Part shown: positions 53,094 to 62,169 of the stretch, piece after piece
Layout: every line of letters begins with the position of its first letter
How positions within the stretch are numbered: position 1 is the first letter of the stretch
NCBI GenBank assembly: GCA_947489445.1
Contig: CANLDN010000001.1
Span: 124,001 to 188,000 of the forward strand
Length of the DNA stretch: 64,000 nt
Direction of reading: 5' to 3'
Origin: an uncultured Paracoccaceae bacterium
Lineage (GTDB): Bacteria; Pseudomonadota; Alphaproteobacteria; Rhodobacterales; Rhodobacteraceae
Translations under genes and position numbers: made by a program
Notes under the pieces: generated by a model
What the model was told of the DNA's origin: nothing
Seen by the model: only the letters and a program-made list of their open reading frames with translations
Databases searched by the model: none

Positions 53094-53107
53094 TTGATCA
53101 AAATCAA
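53094..53107. promoter_or_regulatory. Bidirectional FNR/FnrL-type box
   Basis: TTGATCAAAATCAA is a perfect match to TTGAT-N4-ATCAA, followed by one more ATCAA. It is 65.5 bp from the DUF2267 ATG (minus) and 88.5 bp from the ATG of the unknown protein (plus). Confidence 0.8.
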
Positions 53108-53188
53108 ATCAAACTTCGTTTTGGCACGATAAGTTTCGGATGATCGAAGGGGCGCTACCCCTGTCATAGGCTTGTTGGAGTAACGCTG

Positions 53189-53548
53189 ATGAAGGACCCT
53201 GAACTGGACATTCTGATCAAGGAATTGGAAACCACCCGAGAAATGAGCATTGCAGATTTCGATGGGGTCATTCACGCCCTGACGTTCCTGTTACCAGACG
53301 TCGACACGCCAAGCGCGGATCACATTGGGACCACTGATCAGGCGATCCTCATCGCAGACACGGCTTATCCAAATTGGTCGGTTCACATACGGGGGCGCGC
53401 GAATGACCGTGACGGCCATTGGCATTGCACCTTACGCGAAAACGACAGCCGCGACAGTGACGCCGCGATCGGGACCGGTCGTTCACCCGTTCTGGGCCAA
53501 GCCATTCTTTCAGCGATACTTCGGCTCGCCATGGCGCAAAAAACGTAA
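53189..53548 (+). CDS. Unknown 119-residue protein
   Basis: A soluble protein with an acidic helical N terminus (ELDILIKELETTREMSIADFD) and a C-terminal WSVHIRGRANDRDGHWHCTLRE segment followed by a Gly-rich turn and an Ala-rich helix. The alternating strand/turn pattern resembles small alpha-beta sandwich domains of the phage ABA type; I cannot assign a family. GTAACGCTG precedes the ATG, with weak Shine-Dalgarno character. PfkB starts 2 bp after its stop, so the two are probably co-transcribed from the FNR-type promoter. Confidence 0.65.
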   Translation: MKDPELDILIKELETTREMSIADFDGVIHALTFLLPDVDTPSADHIGTTDQAILIADTAYPNWSVHIRGRANDRDGHWHCTLRENDSRDSDAAIGTGRSPVLGQAILSAILRLAMAQKT

Positions 53549-53550
53549 AC

Positions 53551-54507
53551 ATGACACACCAAGCTGGCATTCTCACGGTTACGCTAAACCCTGCCGTGGA
53601 TGTTGCGACGTCCGTGGCAAAGGTCATTGCAGGGCCAAAGCTGCGATGTGCATCGCCCCGATTTGATCCCGGCGGTGGCGGCGTAAATGTGGCGCGAGCA
53701 GTGTGCAAATTAGGCGGAGACGCGAACGCCTTGGTTGCCGTTGGTGGCGTGATGGGGGAACGGCTGCTGGCTCTGCTTGAAACAGAGCATGTACCGGCAT
53801 TGCCCGTTGCCGTCTCCGGTGAAACCCGGCAGAGCTTTGCGGTGACCGACGACGGCACCGGCGCACAGTTCCGCTTTGGTCTGCCGGGTGACGCGATGAC
53901 ACCCCAAGACGCAGATTTACTGCTCGCCACGATAACGGCCCACGCAGCCAAAAACGGCTATCTGGTTCTCAGCGGCAGCGTGGCACCCGGCCTACCGGTC
54001 GATTTTCAAAGCCAAGTCATTGCAGCCGTTGCACTAACGGATTGCAAGGTAGTTGTGGACACCTCAAGCGCAGCACTCAACCAACTGATCTCGCACCCCC
54101 AAACACCAGTCTACTTACTCAGAATTGATCAAGAGGAAGCCGCAGAAGCTGCCCACCGACCCATGCGCACAATTGCTGACAGCGTGTCATTTGGTGCCGA
54201 TCTGGTTGCCCGTGGGGTCGCAGAAATTGTCGTCACCGGTCGCGGTGCAGAAGGTTCTGTCTGGGTATCGCAAGACCATCGTTTCATTTGCCATCCTCCG
54301 GTTGTCAAAGAGCGCAGCAAGATCGGTGCCGGTGATGCGTTTGTGGGCGGAGTGACACTTGCGCTCGCCCGTGGTCATCCACCGGATCAAGCGTTGCGCT
54401 GGGGGGTTGCCGCCGCAAGCGCAACCGTCAGCACCGAAGGCACGGCTCTTTGCGATATTGAAACCGCAAAGAACCGCTTTGCCCAATGCGAGCTTGAGGT
54501 ACTCTAA
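53551..54507 (+). CDS. pfkB: PfkB family sugar-phosphate kinase (1-phosphofructokinase type)
   Basis: A 318-residue ribokinase-fold kinase. ILTVTLNPAVDVATSV and the glycine-rich FDPGGGGVNVARAV match the 6-phosphofructokinase II/1-phosphofructokinase branch. GAGDAFVGG near residue 262 holds the catalytic Asp. Likely substrate fructose 6-phosphate, tagatose 6-phosphate or fructose 1-phosphate; sequence alone cannot decide. No PTS genes flank it. Its stop overlaps the convergent ppsA stop by 3 bases. Confidence 0.87.
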   Translation: MTHQAGILTVTLNPAVDVATSVAKVIAGPKLRCASPRFDPGGGGVNVARAVCKLGGDANALVAVGGVMGERLLALLETEHVPALPVAVSGETRQSFAVTDDGTGAQFRFGLPGDAMTPQDADLLLATITAHAAKNGYLVLSGSVAPGLPVDFQSQVIAAVALTDCKVVVDTSSAALNQLISHPQTPVYLLRIDQEEAAEAAHRPMRTIADSVSFGADLVARGVAEIVVTGRGAEGSVWVSQDHRFICHPPVVKERSKIGAGDAFVGGVTLALARGHPPDQALRWGVAAASATVSTEGTALCDIETAKNRFAQCELEVL

Positions 54508-56882
54508 CCCTTTTCCGCTTGCGCCACATTGCGCAACACGCGCACAAAACTATCCGGCGTGACCGAGATACTGTCGATCCCGAACGCCACCAGCCGCTGC
54601 GCATAGGCCGGATCATTGCTGGGTGCTTGTCCGCAAAAACCTACTTTTGACCCCGCTTTATGTGCCTCGCGGATCACCGTTTCGATCATCCACAGCACGG
54701 CGGGATCATCCTCGCGGAACAATCCCGCAAGCGCATCGGAATCGCGATCGATGCCGAGGGTGAGCTGGGTCAGATCATTCGACCCGATCGAGAACCCGTC
54801 AAACCGCTCCGCAAATTCCGCGGCGCGCACGACATTGGCCGGGATCTCGCACATCACATAGACTTGCAACCCGTCCTTGCCCCGCTCCAGCCCGTTTTCA
54901 GCCATCACCGCCAAAACATGATCCGCCTCTTCGGGGGTCCGGCAAAACGGGATCATCATGATCACGTTATCAAAGCCCATTTGCCCGCGAAGCCGCGCGA
55001 TCGCCTGACATTCCAGCGCAAAGCCATCGCGATAGTGATCCGAATAATAGCGTGACGCGCCGCGAAACCCGATCATCGGATTTTCCTCATGCGGCTCGAA
55101 ATCGCGCCCGCCCAACAGGTCGGCATATTCATTGGTCTTGAAATCACTCATCCGCACGATGACTGGCTTGGGATAGCAAAAGGCCGCAATACGCGACAGA
55201 CCGCGCGCCAGCTGATCCACAAAATATTCGGGCTTACTGTCATAGCCCGCTGTCAGGGCATCAATCTCGTCACGGGTTTGATCGTCCGTGATCGCATCAA
55301 AATTCAGCAGTGCCATGGGGTGGACCTTCACTGCATTGTTCACGACGAACTCCATGCGTGCAAGGCCAACTCCGTCCACCGGCAGCCGCCACCAGCGCAA
55401 CGCAGCAGAGGGGTTCGCGAGGTTCAACATGACATTTGTTTTGACCTCTGGCAGATCGTCCAGCGTCTCTTCTGTCACGGTGATATTGGAAATGCCTTGA
55501 GTCACCGTACCCTCTTCGCCACCCGCACATGACACGGTGACGTCTTGCCCATCATGCAAAAGGTGCGTGGCATTCCCGCACCCAACGACCGCGGGTAAAC
55601 CCAACTCCCGGCTGACAATGGCCGCATGCGACGTACGCCCACCGTGATCCGTCACAATCGCAGCGGCGCGTTTCATGATCGGCACCCAATCAGGGTCTGT
55701 CGTGGACGTAACAAGCACCGATCCATCCACAAAACTAGCGATATCAGCAGCACTTTCGATGATCGAAACGCGGCCTGTGACAGCAGCATCACCCACGCTA
55801 AGACCGGTAACAAGCGTCTCACCGGGATCTTCCACCGCATAGGACCGCAACGCCCCCACATCAGCGCGCGATTGCACCGTTTCGGGTCGGGCCTGCACTA
55901 TGTAAAGCGTGCCCGTCTTGCCGTCTCGCGCCCATTCCATGTCCATTGGACAGCCGTAATGATCTTCAATCACCTTGGCCTGACGGGCGAGGGCCAGAAT
56001 CTCCGCATCACTCAGCACAAATTGCGACTGCTCAGCCTTGGATGTGGGCACATTGCGTGGTGTGCCGTCGCGATCATGGATCATCTTGATCTCTTTTGCG
56101 CCTAGGCTCTTTTCAAGAATCGGCGTCTTACTCTCGTCGCCCAAAAAGGGTTTGAATACCTCATATTCATCGGGGTCCACCGCCCCCTGCACGACGTTCT
56201 CACCCAGTCCCCAGGCCGCATTGATCAGGACCGCATCGGGAAAACCGGATTCCGTATCAATCGAAAACATCACGCCGGACCCACCAGTATCAGCGCGCAC
56301 CATTTGCTGCACACCAACCGACAATGCGACCTGTTGATGGGAAAAACCTTGTATCTGGCGATAGGAAATCGCGCGATCAGTAAACAATGACGCATAACAT
56401 TTGCGGCACGCCTCAAGCAAAGCGGCCTCTCCGATCACGTTAAGAAACGTTTCCTGCTGACCTGCAAAGCTCGCATCAGGTAAATCCTCTGCGGTGGCGC
56501 TGGAGCGGACGGCGACGGGGATATCGGCTTCGCCCGCGGCATCCGACAAGGCGCGGTACTCTGCAATGATCGCAGTGGCCATTTCATCAGGCCAGTCACC
56601 GCCCAAAATCAAATCGCGAATGACTTGTCCAGTCTTTTGCAATGTCGCCTTGCCCACGGCCAGCGCATCCAATGCCACGCCAATCTGCGCGTCCAGATCA
56701 TTGGCCGTCAGGTAAGCCCTGAACGCATCAGCCGTTGTCGCAAACCCCGGCGGCACCAAAATACCCTTCGCGCCCAGCGCGTGGATCATCTCACCTAACG
56801 AAGCGTTCTTGCCGCCCACGGTTTCCACATCACCACGACGCAACTGGGAAAAGTTCAAAACAAGGGGTGTGGCATTGGCCAT
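54504..56882 (-). CDS. ppsA: Phosphoenolpyruvate synthase
   Basis: Converts pyruvate and ATP to phosphoenolpyruvate, AMP and phosphate. It is 792 residues: the N-terminal ATP-grasp domain (VGGKNASLGEMIHAL, VRSSATAEDLPDASFAGQQETFLNV), the swivelling phosphohistidine domain with catalytic His in GGRTSHAAIVSRELGLPAVVGCG, and a C-terminal PEP/pyruvate TIM barrel with GFCGQAPSNDP. The start ATG (56880-56882) has GGAGGACTG upstream. A degenerate FNR-like site is near 56949. Convergent with pfkB, its presence suggests gluconeogenic or carbon-rerouting control when oxygen falls. Confidence 0.95.
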   Translation of the reverse strand: MANATPLVLNFSQLRRGDVETVGGKNASLGEMIHALGAKGILVPPGFATTADAFRAYLTANDLDAQIGVALDALAVGKATLQKTGQVIRDLILGGDWPDEMATAIIAEYRALSDAAGEADIPVAVRSSATAEDLPDASFAGQQETFLNVIGEAALLEACRKCYASLFTDRAISYRQIQGFSHQQVALSVGVQQMVRADTGGSGVMFSIDTESGFPDAVLINAAWGLGENVVQGAVDPDEYEVFKPFLGDESKTPILEKSLGAKEIKMIHDRDGTPRNVPTSKAEQSQFVLSDAEILALARQAKVIEDHYGCPMDMEWARDGKTGTLYIVQARPETVQSRADVGALRSYAVEDPGETLVTGLSVGDAAVTGRVSIIESAADIASFVDGSVLVTSTTDPDWVPIMKRAAAIVTDHGGRTSHAAIVSRELGLPAVVGCGNATHLLHDGQDVTVSCAGGEEGTVTQGISNITVTEETLDDLPEVKTNVMLNLANPSAALRWWRLPVDGVGLARMEFVVNNAVKVHPMALLNFDAITDDQTRDEIDALTAGYDSKPEYFVDQLARGLSRIAAFCYPKPVIVRMSDFKTNEYADLLGGRDFEPHEENPMIGFRGASRYYSDHYRDGFALECQAIARLRGQMGFDNVIMMIPFCRTPEEADHVLAVMAENGLERGKDGLQVYVMCEIPANVVRAAEFAERFDGFSIGSNDLTQLTLGIDRDSDALAGLFREDDPAVLWMIETVIREAHKAGSKVGFCGQAPSNDPAYAQRLVAFGIDSISVTPDSFVRVLRNVAQAEKG

Positions 56883-57077
56883 CGTGCAGTCCTCCAGCAT
56901 CATTTCGGGCCAGACTGCCGCAAGCCGCGAAGGAGAAACTGACATAGGTCAATCCAAATCAAAAAACCCAATTCAAGCTATTCGGGCCAATCGCATTGCA
57001 GGAGAGACGCCTTGAATGTCGTGGAACGCCAGACGCATCGAAGCTCCGATCGCACACGGCAGCTGTGCATCGCCGAA

Positions 57078-57091
57078 TTGACTTTCATCAA
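57078..57091 (+). promoter_or_regulatory. FNR/FnrL-type box upstream of the BMP-ABC importer
   Basis: TTGACTTTCATCAA has one mismatch to TTGAT-N4-ATCAA. The centre is 70.5 bp from the BMP-family ATG, predicting a 29-nt leader that contains GAGGAGA. On the minus strand it is about 200 bp from ppsA. Confidence 0.75.
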
Positions 57092-57154
57092 TTGTCCCGC
57101 AGCACCGCAGGCTAGCCTGACAACACCGCACGATTGCCTTTGAGGAGAAACATC

Positions 57155-58177
57155 ATGTTCACATCATCATTCACGAAACTGGCCGCATCGCTGGCGACTG
57201 TGCTGATCACAACCAGTGCCGCATCGGCATTTACCGCCTGCCAAGTCACCGACACGGGCGGGATCGATGACAATAGTTTTAATCAGACCGCCTGGAAAGG
57301 CGTGCAGGATGCTATTGCAGATTTCGGTGTCGATGGTCGGTTTTTGGAATCTCAGGCCGAAACTGACTACGAGGCCAATATCAACTCGCTGATTGAAGGC
57401 GATTGCGACGTAATAATCACCGTGGGTTTCTTGCTTGGCGATGCGACCAAAAACGCAGCCGAAGCGAACCCCGATCAGCGGTTTTCCATCGTGGATTTCT
57501 CGTATGATCCACCTTTGCCGAATGTACTGGGCCAGGTCTATGCCACGGATGAGGCCGCATTTCTGGCAGGTTATCTGGCCGCCGGCATGTCCAAGACTGG
57601 CGTGTTGGGTACTTTTGGCGGAATCAACATCCCGCCCGTAACCATTTTTATGGATGGTTTCGTGAATGGCGTGGAATACTACAACGCGCAGAACGACACC
57701 GCAGTCACGGTATTGGGCTGGGACACCCAAACGCGCGAAGGGCTGTTCACCAATAACTTTGAATCGCTTGATGACGGGCGGGCCTACGCCCAAAACCTGT
57801 ATGACGAAGGCGCGGATATCGTCCTGCCGGTCGCCGGACCTGTTGGCCTGGGTTCAGCCGCCTTGGCGGATGAGTTGGGCACGGATCAGTTGATGATCAT
57901 CGGCGTTGACGCAGACCTTTACGCGACCGATCCAGAAAAGGGCCATGTCTATCTGACCTCTATCACCAAACGCATGGATGCAACCGTACGGCAGGTGATC
58001 GAAATGGCGATGAATGACCAGCTCGAAGGCGGCCTGATCGTCGGTTCACTGGAAAACGGTGGCGTTGATCTGGCCCCATTCCACGACCTCGACAGCGCTG
58101 TACCAGATGCGCTCAAGGCTGAACTGGCCGACATTCGCGCCGCCATTATCGACGGCTCAATCAGCGTCAGCCCGTAA
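57155..58177 (+). CDS. BMP-family (PnrA/Med-like) substrate-binding protein
   Basis: A 340-residue periplasmic protein with a cleavable signal peptide (TKLAASLATVLITTSAASA). ACQVTDTGGIDDNSFNQTAWKGVQDA and GVDADLYATDPEKGHVYLTSITKRMDA are hallmark BMP/PnrA nucleoside-binding segments. No lipobox Cys at the cleavage site, so probably soluble. The three following genes encode the ATPase and two permeases of a BMP-type nucleoside or purine importer. ATG 57155 has GAGGAGA 8 bases upstream. Confidence 0.92.
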   Translation: MFTSSFTKLAASLATVLITTSAASAFTACQVTDTGGIDDNSFNQTAWKGVQDAIADFGVDGRFLESQAETDYEANINSLIEGDCDVIITVGFLLGDATKNAAEANPDQRFSIVDFSYDPPLPNVLGQVYATDEAAFLAGYLAAGMSKTGVLGTFGGINIPPVTIFMDGFVNGVEYYNAQNDTAVTVLGWDTQTREGLFTNNFESLDDGRAYAQNLYDEGADIVLPVAGPVGLGSAALADELGTDQLMIIGVDADLYATDPEKGHVYLTSITKRMDATVRQVIEMAMNDQLEGGLIVGSLENGGVDLAPFHDLDSAVPDALKAELADIRAAIIDGSISVSP

Positions 58178-58198
58178 CAGCGTGGGCGGAGCAAGCTG

Positions 58199-59704
58199 AT
58201 GAACATTACACTGCGCGGCATCACCAAACGCTTTGGACCAGTGACGGCCAACGAAGACGTGAACCTGACGATCCGTGCAGGCGAAGTGCTGGGCCTGTTA
58301 GGTGAAAACGGGGCGGGAAAGTCGACCCTGATGAACGTGCTCTGCGGGCTTTATAGCCCCACAGCAGGCGAAATCCTAATCGACGACAAACCCGTCACTT
58401 TTGATGGCCCCGGCGATGCGATCCGCGCCGGCATTGGCATGGTGCACCAGCATTTTATGCTGATCCCGGTGTTTACAGTGGCTGAAAACGTCGTGCTTGG
58501 GGTCGAACCGACGGGTCGCCTCGATCATCTGGACATCAAAGCCGCTCGCGCGCAGGTTCGGGCGATCAATGACCAATACGGGCTGCAAGTTGATCCGGAC
58601 GCGTTGATCGAAACCCTGCCAGTTGGCGTCCAACAGCGGGTTGAAATCATCAAAGTCCTGTTTCGCGAAGCTGATGTGCTGATACTCGATGAACCCACCG
58701 CCGTGCTGACCCCGCAAGAGGTGGATGAGTTTTTCGAGATCGTCAAATCTCTGCGCGACGCGGGCAAAGCACTGGTTTTCATCACGCACAAACTCAACGA
58801 AATCCTCGATATCGCCGACCGCATCAGCGTCATTCGCCGTGGGCGAATTGTCGGCGAAGGCATCCCACAAGAGCTGACCCGCCCCCAACTGGCGGAAATG
58901 ATGGTCGGGCGACCGGTCAACTTTGAAGTCGAAAAGGGCGCATTCAATCCCGGCCCCGTCCGTCTGGAAACCCATGATCTGACGATCCTGCGCGACAGCG
59001 GTGATATTGCAGTGGACCGTCTGAATATGAATGTTCGAGGTGGCGAAGTCGTCGGTATCGCCGGCGTGCAAGGCAACGGACAATCCGCCCTGATCGAGGC
59101 ATTGGCCGGGGTGCGACCTGCCGCCCACGGGACGGTGACATTTGATGGCGAGGACATCACCCACCGCTCCGCCCGGCAGCGCCATCGCATCGGCATAGCC
59201 CACATCCCCGAGGATCGGCAGGCTGCAGGTCTGATCACGAGTTTTACGGTTGCTGAAAACATGGTGCTCGACAGCTACTACGACGACCGCTTTTCCAAGG
59301 GGCCGCAGGTGGACTGGGCCAAGGTGAACGAGACCGCGGCCCAATGGGTGCAAGACTTCGACATCCGCACGCCGTCTGTTTTCGCCCAAGCGGGACATTT
59401 ATCAGGCGGCAACCAGCAAAAATTGGTCGTGGCTCGTGAATTGGCCCGCGACACCAAATGCGTCATCGCCGGACAGCCAACACGCGGACTCGATGTCGGA
59501 TCAATCGAATACATCCACAAACGCCTGATTGCCGCGCGTGACGAAGGCGACGGCGTCTTGTTGATCTCATCCGAGCTGGATGAGATTCTGGCCCTGTCTG
59601 ACCGCATCCTCGTGATGTTCAAAGGCCGGATTGTGGCCGAATATACCGCTGATGTCGCTGACAAAGCACAGATCGGCCTGGCCATGGCGGGGGCAGTGGC
59701 ATGA
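58199..59704 (+). CDS. BMP-type importer ATPase (double ATP-binding cassette)
   Basis: A 501-residue ATPase with two cassettes. The first carries GENGAGKSTLMNVLCGL, LPVGVQQRVEIIKVLFREADVLILDEPTAVLTPQE and FITHKLNEILDIADRI. The second has the weaker GIAGVQGNGQSALIEAL and LSGGNQQKLVVARELA. This pattern fits RbsA-like/NupA ATPases of nucleoside importers. It is preceded by 21 bp and followed by a 4-base overlap with the first permease. Confidence 0.93.
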   Translation: MNITLRGITKRFGPVTANEDVNLTIRAGEVLGLLGENGAGKSTLMNVLCGLYSPTAGEILIDDKPVTFDGPGDAIRAGIGMVHQHFMLIPVFTVAENVVLGVEPTGRLDHLDIKAARAQVRAINDQYGLQVDPDALIETLPVGVQQRVEIIKVLFREADVLILDEPTAVLTPQEVDEFFEIVKSLRDAGKALVFITHKLNEILDIADRISVIRRGRIVGEGIPQELTRPQLAEMMVGRPVNFEVEKGAFNPGPVRLETHDLTILRDSGDIAVDRLNMNVRGGEVVGIAGVQGNGQSALIEALAGVRPAAHGTVTFDGEDITHRSARQRHRIGIAHIPEDRQAAGLITSFTVAENMVLDSYYDDRFSKGPQVDWAKVNETAAQWVQDFDIRTPSVFAQAGHLSGGNQQKLVVARELARDTKCVIAGQPTRGLDVGSIEYIHKRLIAARDEGDGVLLISSELDEILALSDRILVMFKGRIVAEYTADVADKAQIGLAMAGAVA

Positions 59705-60822
59705 CCGAACGCACAATGCAAAATCTGCTGCAAGGTAAGGCGTTGGGTCGAACCGAGATCGAAGATCTTGTTGTCGTCCCCCTGTTCGCCGTGATCGTGG
59801 CTCTCATTTTAGGCGCCGTTACGATGCTGGCCACAAATATCGACCTGCCGACCATTGGGCGGTCATATGTAGCCTTGCTGGAAGGCTCTCTCGGGTCGCT
59901 GAATGCCGTCTCCGAGACACTGACCGCCGCCGCGCCTCTCATCCTTGCCGGGCTCGGGCTGGCGCTGGGGTTCCGGGCGGGTCTGTTCAATATCGGGGCC
60001 GAAGGGCAAATCGTGATTGGCGGGCTGGCCGCCGTGGTCACGGGGTTCAGCTTTGCGTATCTGCCCAGCATCATTCTGCTCCCTCTGTCACTTTTTGCCG
60101 GGGCTTTGGCGGGCGCGCTTTATGCCTCCATCGCGGGTTGGCTGCGGGCAGCCACCGGCGCGCATGAGGTCATCTCGACGATCATGTTGAACCTGATCTC
60201 CTACCGGCTGTTGGATTACTTCCTCAGCCTGCCTTACGTCCAGCAAACAGGCCGTGCGGACCCGATTTCCAAATCCGTGCCGGAGGCCGCTGAATTGCCG
60301 CGGCTGCTGACCGCTATTGACCCGAATTTGCGGGTGCATGCGGGCATTTTCCTGATGCTGATCATGGTCGGGCTTGTCTATTGGCTGCTCTTTCGCAGCA
60401 AGCTGGGGTTCGAATTCCGCGCCAGCGGCGAGAACCCAAAGGCCGCCCGGTTTGCAGGCATGCATTCCGGCATCATCATCGTGGCGGCCATGGCGACTGC
60501 AGGGGCCTTGGCAGGCCTTGCCGGTGCCAATCAGGTGCTGGGCGTTTTGGGCCGTGCCACACCGGGTTTTTCCGCAGGGCTTGGCTTTGATGCCATTGCT
60601 GTGGCCTTGCTGGGCCGGTCGCATCCGGTGGGCGTTGTCTTTGCAGGGCTACTATTTGGCGCGCTTGAGGCGGGCGGGCGGCAAATGCAGGTCGATGCCG
60701 GTGTGTCGATCGATCTGATCGGGATCATTCAGGCACTGATTATCATATTTATCGCAGCGCCACTGTTGGTCCGCGCGATCTTCCCCTGGGGTTTTCGCCG
60801 CAAGAAAGGGGGCGTGTCATGA
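59701..60822 (+). CDS. BMP-type importer permease 1
   Basis: A 373-residue membrane protein with about nine helices. LGFRAGLFNIGAEGQIVIGGLAA and HEVISTIMLNLI are typical of the YufP/NupB permease family of branched-chain-type nucleoside importers. It overlaps the ATPase and the second permease by 4 bases each. Confidence 0.92.
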   Translation: MTERTMQNLLQGKALGRTEIEDLVVVPLFAVIVALILGAVTMLATNIDLPTIGRSYVALLEGSLGSLNAVSETLTAAAPLILAGLGLALGFRAGLFNIGAEGQIVIGGLAAVVTGFSFAYLPSIILLPLSLFAGALAGALYASIAGWLRAATGAHEVISTIMLNLISYRLLDYFLSLPYVQQTGRADPISKSVPEAAELPRLLTAIDPNLRVHAGIFLMLIMVGLVYWLLFRSKLGFEFRASGENPKAARFAGMHSGIIIVAAMATAGALAGLAGANQVLGVLGRATPGFSAGLGFDAIAVALLGRSHPVGVVFAGLLFGALEAGGRQMQVDAGVSIDLIGIIQALIIIFIAAPLLVRAIFPWGFRRKKGGVS

Positions 60823-62063
60823 TAAGTACCGCACGCCCAACCGGACATACCCGTCAAAGCACCGTAACAGGCATAATCCTGATCGGGCTGGCAATCCTGA
60901 TTGCCTTGCTCTTGGCCCCTGATGCTACAGGCGACGCAACATTCCGTCTGTCGCGCCCCACAGACCGCTGGGCGATCTCACCGCTCGTCGTGCCATCGGG
61001 ACCTTTCATCTATGTCATCGCCACGATCCTTGCCTTTCTGGGCGTGCGACAGTTCCTGCGTGGCGGCGCACGTTGGGCGCTCTTGTCACTGGGCATCGGA
61101 TTAGCCTTTGCCGTCGCCGCGTTTCTTGTCTGGGCAACAGCAGGCAAGGCCTTTTCGCTAACCGGCATGTTGCAGGCGACGATGGTGCGCGCTGTACCCA
61201 TTGCCTTGGGCGCGTTGGCCGGTGTTCTGTCGGAACGTGTGGCGGTCGTGAATATCGCGATTGAGGGGATGTTGCTGGCAGGTGCCTTTACCGGGGCCCT
61301 TGTCGGATCATTGGCCGGTGGCATCGGCGGGCTGGCTGCGGCGATTGCGGTCGGTGGGCTGTTTGGGTTCATTCTCGCCGCCCTTGTCGTGACCTACAGG
61401 ATGGACCAGATCATCGCGGGCGTGGTGATCAACCTCTTTGTGCTCGGGCTGACATCCTATGTCAGCAGTCAGGTCTTTGCCGAATACAGGCACCTGAACA
61501 ACGCGCCGGTTTTCCGATCTATCAAGATCCCCATTCTGGGCGATATCCCCGTCATCGGGCCAATGTTGTTCAATCAAAACGTCTTCGTCTACGGCGCGCT
61601 CGTGATGGTAGCCGTCTCGACCTATTACCTGTTCTACACGCGCCACGGGCTGCGCGCCCGTGCGGTTGGCGAACACCCACGGGCGGCGGATACGCTGGGG
61701 ATCAACGTCTACCGCACCCGCTACATCAACGTGACAATGGCGGGAATGGTGGCGGGCTTTGGCGGGGCGTGGTTCACGCTAGGATCAGTCGGGCGCTTTG
61801 ATGAGGGGATGACCGGCGGGCGCGGCTTTATCGGACTGGCTGCGATGATTTTTGGACGCTGGCATCCCGTGGGCGCACTGGCGGCTGCCCTCGTTTTCGG
61901 ATTCGCGGACTCACTGCAACAAAAGCTCGCGTTGCTGCAAACACCCATCCCGTCCGAGTTCCTCGCCATGGCCCCCTATATCGTCACGATCATCGTGGTT
62001 GCTGGCCTGATCGGGCGGGCACGCGCACCGGCGGCAGACGGCAAACCCTACGTCAAGGAATGA
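60819..62063 (+). CDS. BMP-type importer permease 2
   Basis: A 414-residue membrane protein with about ten helices. AVVNIAIEGMLLAGAFTGALVG and GLRARAVGEHPRAADTLGINVYRTRY match the YufQ/NupC permease family. It completes the binding protein-ATPase-permease-permease operon. No deaminase or phosphorylase genes accompany it, so the imported nucleoside or purine is not evident. Confidence 0.92.
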   Translation: MISTARPTGHTRQSTVTGIILIGLAILIALLLAPDATGDATFRLSRPTDRWAISPLVVPSGPFIYVIATILAFLGVRQFLRGGARWALLSLGIGLAFAVAAFLVWATAGKAFSLTGMLQATMVRAVPIALGALAGVLSERVAVVNIAIEGMLLAGAFTGALVGSLAGGIGGLAAAIAVGGLFGFILAALVVTYRMDQIIAGVVINLFVLGLTSYVSSQVFAEYRHLNNAPVFRSIKIPILGDIPVIGPMLFNQNVFVYGALVMVAVSTYYLFYTRHGLRARAVGEHPRAADTLGINVYRTRYINVTMAGMVAGFGGAWFTLGSVGRFDEGMTGGRGFIGLAAMIFGRWHPVGALAAALVFGFADSLQQKLALLQTPIPSEFLAMAPYIVTIIVVAGLIGRARAPAADGKPYVKE

Positions 62064-62073
62064 GGCGGCAGAA

Positions 62074-62087
62074 TTGATCCTTATCAA
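62074..62087 (+). promoter_or_regulatory. FNR/FnrL-type box upstream of the persulfide-oxidation genes
   Basis: TTGATCCTTATCAA is a perfect match to TTGAT-N4-ATCAA. The centre is 89.5 bp from ATG 62170, predicting a start near 62122 with a 48-nt leader. Confidence 0.8.
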
Positions 62088-62169
62088 TACCCCCGCCGCG
62101 CGCGGGCGGTAGATTGCAGATAACTCTGACATATCAGAGCGCTGACATCTCAACTGCAAGGATCCCGAC

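Noticed and set aside
56949..56962. Degenerate FNR-like site upstream of ppsA (minus strand TTGATTTGGATTGA)
   Set aside because: First half-site is perfect and spacing to the ppsA ATG (73.5 bp) is attractive, but the second half reads ATTGA rather than ATCAA, too weak to call.
58376..59398. 340-codon minus-strand open frame
   Set aside because: Antisense of the importer ATPase, whose Walker motifs define the real frame.
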